This document shows, piece by piece, positions 61,835-64,000 of a stretch of 64,000 bases of DNA (position 1 is its first letter; each line of letters opens with the position of its first letter). A program made the position numbers and the translations under genes. Source of the stretch: Pyrrhoderma lamaoense (taxonomy: Eukaryota; Basidiomycota; Agaricomycetes; Hymenochaetales; Hymenochaetaceae); the NCBI GenBank assembly GCA_002794735.1, contig NBAZ01000001.1, forward strand, positions 3,286,001-3,350,000, read 5' to 3'. The notes beneath the pieces were generated by a model. The model saw nothing but the letters and a program-made list of their open reading frames with translations, ran no database searches and was not told the origin of the DNA.

Positions 61835-64000
61835 ATGCAGACCCCGTCACTCGTTCTCAGCCCATCTACGCCCCTTTCCCTCACTCCGAATCCAATCCTT
61901 TCTTCCAAGGATAGTTCCCCCGTCTCTTCTAGTTCATCACACACTTCCCCCCTTCGTCTTATGGGTTCACTGGCGAAGAAATTGGGCAATCTCGAAACTC
62001 ATCCGAGTCAACTATATTCTCTATATATTCTATGTACAGTGAACGGAGGCAAACCTGGCGCAAATCCGCTCTTGCAAATAACACATTTCTTTCCAACAAT
62101 CCTACCCTAGAGAACGGGGCAGTCGAAATGATTAAAGAACATAGCACGGAGTCAAGGCAAAGTAATGGGGACGCTACGGACGAGGGTCGTCCAAGTGATT
62201 CAATAAATGACTCTTTCTTCCGCGGTCCGGTCAGTCGCCAATCGAGCAGTGGAAGCGGGTTCTTCTCTGGCTCAGCAGAAAGCTCAGGCAGGCAACAAAG
62301 CAATAACTACAGAACTCAATCTCGGCCCGGGAGTAGAACTGTTGGATTGTTCGTAGATTCAGGGTCCGTTAGAGGCTCTTCGGAGCTTCCTTACGCAGAA
62401 CGAGACAGCCTCAATAGCGACTCACATTTTGTGTCTCACCATACATCAAGCAATAGTGCAAACACGAATGGCTCACAAGTATCTGCTCCGGGCCAGAGCC
62501 ATATGTCTCGTAACACCAATTCTTGGGCTAAATATACTGACCTAGAGAACGGCGGAAGCTTGAAACCTGAGATTCAGACTAGCACTAGCCAGACAGCTCT
62601 CAGTTCATCGCGCCTTAGTGCCGCCTCTGGGCGGGATTATGATTCTTCAGTATCGTCTAGGCCCACTACCGTCGGTTCTGACAACATGTGGGAGAATCCA
62701 TCAAGACCCCGCGTGCTTCCCCTCCACCTGTAGTCTCACACGCTCCAGTGCATGTCAAAGGTGAAAGTATAGGTTCTATGGGCAACGCGACTATTGATCC
62801 AAGGGCCTCACCGAAAATTAGCTTACGTGGCTTAGACTCAATGAGTGCAACACATGAAGGGTATGTCACTGCATCCCAAAGCGTAGAGTCTGGCAATGGA
62901 ATATATGCACGTTCTAGTCCTGCACAACGTTTCAGAATAGCGAATCCAAGCCCTCCGACCCCCTCTCCTCCTCCAATATCAAGTGCGAATGGATTTCATA
63001 GAACTATACCCAGTGGCTCATCCCGTAGCTCCTCTCACAAGAGCTTACCAGTTCTACCTCCAGATGCGATTCCTGGTCAAACATCTCCATCACCTCAAAA
63101 TTCTGTTAATAGCACCCTTCCGCCAGTCCCCCCATCCGAACCATCACATTCCCCCCAGCTTTCACTCCAGCAAGATACTGAACCGAAAGAAGGAGAGGAA
63201 CCAGAAGCCTTCTTCGTCCGAAATACCTATGCAAAACTAGATGTGACTGGTGTGAAAGGTGACGGATATGAAGAGGGGATTGAAAGAACACGTGCAAAAC
63301 TCGGGCATGATAGAAGAAGTGTTCAATTGGCTGCGATGAACGACGCCAAAGAAGCAGCTACAGGAGAGATTCCTAAGAAAGAACTTGAAATTTTGACTAG
63401 TGTGGATCGGTATGTTGTCTTACTTATCTGATCTGAGACGATAAACCAGTAATCTCTGATATCTTTAACTTAATCAATAAGATATGGTTTCTTTGACTCG
63501 ATGTCTCATGACAGGAGTGTACTGCTACCTTCGGCAGCCTTATCTAAGCCACTTCAGCCGCTCACGCAAATTAATGTGTCCTGCCCTCCCGCACCTGAGC
63601 CGCTAACATCCATTCCAAAGCCTCCTGTGATATCTAAGGAGCGGGAAGCTCGGAGGATAGGAAAGTGGGGGCGCATGCTTGAGGCCGAGAGGCGAGACCC
63701 CGGAGGAAACGTCTCTGTGTGGCGCCTTGCACGGGGAAAGGAACGTAAATTGCGAGGACGTGTCTTCAAAGGTATCCCTGATGCTTGGCGGTCAGCGGCA
63801 TGGGAGGTGCTCATTAGCCGATGGGTCGGATTGCAAAAGAAAAAGAGCTTAGATGCGAGTAGTCTAGAGGAAATGTTGAATGGATTAAGGAGAGAATATC
63901 GTTCTAGTATAGACAGGCCAAGTAGTTACGACGTGCAAATTGATCTAGATGTCCCGAGAACAATCAATGGGCACGTTCTGTTCAAAACAAGATATGGGCT
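61835..64000 (+). CDS. TBC-domain Rab GTPase-activating protein, 5' part, runs off window
   Basis: TBC proteins switch off Rab GTPases in membrane traffic. The proposed start at 61835 gives MQTPSLVLSPSTPLSLTPNP and MGSLAKKLGNLETHPSQLYS; a frame change at about 62000-62035 then leads into ERRQTWRKSALANN and may be an unresolved short intron. About 450 residues of Ser/Pro-rich disordered sequence follow, then EAFFVRNTYAKLDVTG, a 63-nt-class intron near 63410-63480, and YGFFDSM with EARRIGKWGRMLEAE. The TBC domain begins at GRVFKGIPDAWRSAAWEVLI and continues DVQIDLDVPRTINGHVLFKT, where the window ends before the catalytic Arg and Gln fingers. At 62690-62692 the frame slips; a fourth G in the GGG run would give NMWGESIKTPRASPPP without interruption. 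Confidence 0.88.

Noticed and set aside
1..64000. Transposons, CRISPR arrays, tRNA or rRNA genes
   Set aside because: No transposase or reverse transcriptase motifs, no regular spaced repeats, no tRNA T-loop consensus and no rRNA-like sequence were seen by eye; a dedicated search would be more sensitive.

Overview
This window comes from a nuclear chromosome of a filamentous basidiomycete fungus, most likely an Agaricomycete. The evidence is dense short GT-AG introns (mostly 50-75 nt), fungal-type housekeeping genes with many exons, two AA9 lytic polysaccharide monooxygenases, and a tandem group of seven-helix membrane proteins of a type I know from mushroom-forming fungi. I see no rRNA, tRNA, CRISPR array, transposase or reverse transcriptase. 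Exon maps were built by hand from reading-frame phase, splice signals and conserved protein motifs.

Left part (1-10 kb): a gene-free 3 kb, then mitochondrial glycine dehydrogenase (P-protein of the glycine cleavage system), a mitochondrial PPR protein whose reading frame is interrupted, and, divergently, the five-exon gene for the Sec61 gamma translocon subunit.

Accessory part (10-27.4 kb): three paralogous seven-helix proteins on the minus strand (10.3-12.3, 19.1-20.8 and 21.5-23.3 kb), a tandem pair of secreted AA9 monooxygenases on the plus strand (13.8-16.3 kb), a 487-residue multi-pass membrane protein of unknown role, a small single-pass Ser/Thr-rich membrane protein, and an amino-acid permease with one frameshift.

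Middle (27.4-45 kb): a purine-rich gene-free stretch; a 1737-residue Rho guanine-nucleotide exchange factor with leucine-rich repeats, DH and PH domains in 9 exons that all stay in phase; a 6 kb gene-poor gap; and IPI1, a ribosome-biogenesis factor in 13 in-phase exons.

Right part (45-64 kb): a putative secreted Gly/Gln-repeat protein with broken frames, a small membrane protein, a 132-residue orphan divergent from a manganese-type cation diffusion facilitator (13 exons, one of 7 nt), a Ser-rich coiled-coil protein, the mRNA 3'-end processing factor FIP1, and the 5' part of a TBC-domain Rab GTPase-activating protein that runs off the window.

Two themes deserve attention. First, several genes are shifted by exactly one base at G or C runs, while more than 11 kb of other coding sequence has no shift. 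This looks more like homopolymer errors in the assembly than like decay of each gene, but both remain open. Second, the seven-helix paralogs and AA9 pair form an accessory block between housekeeping genes, with local duplication and signs of divergence. I do not see a clearly new multi-gene biological system; the seven-helix cluster is the best candidate for undescribed function.
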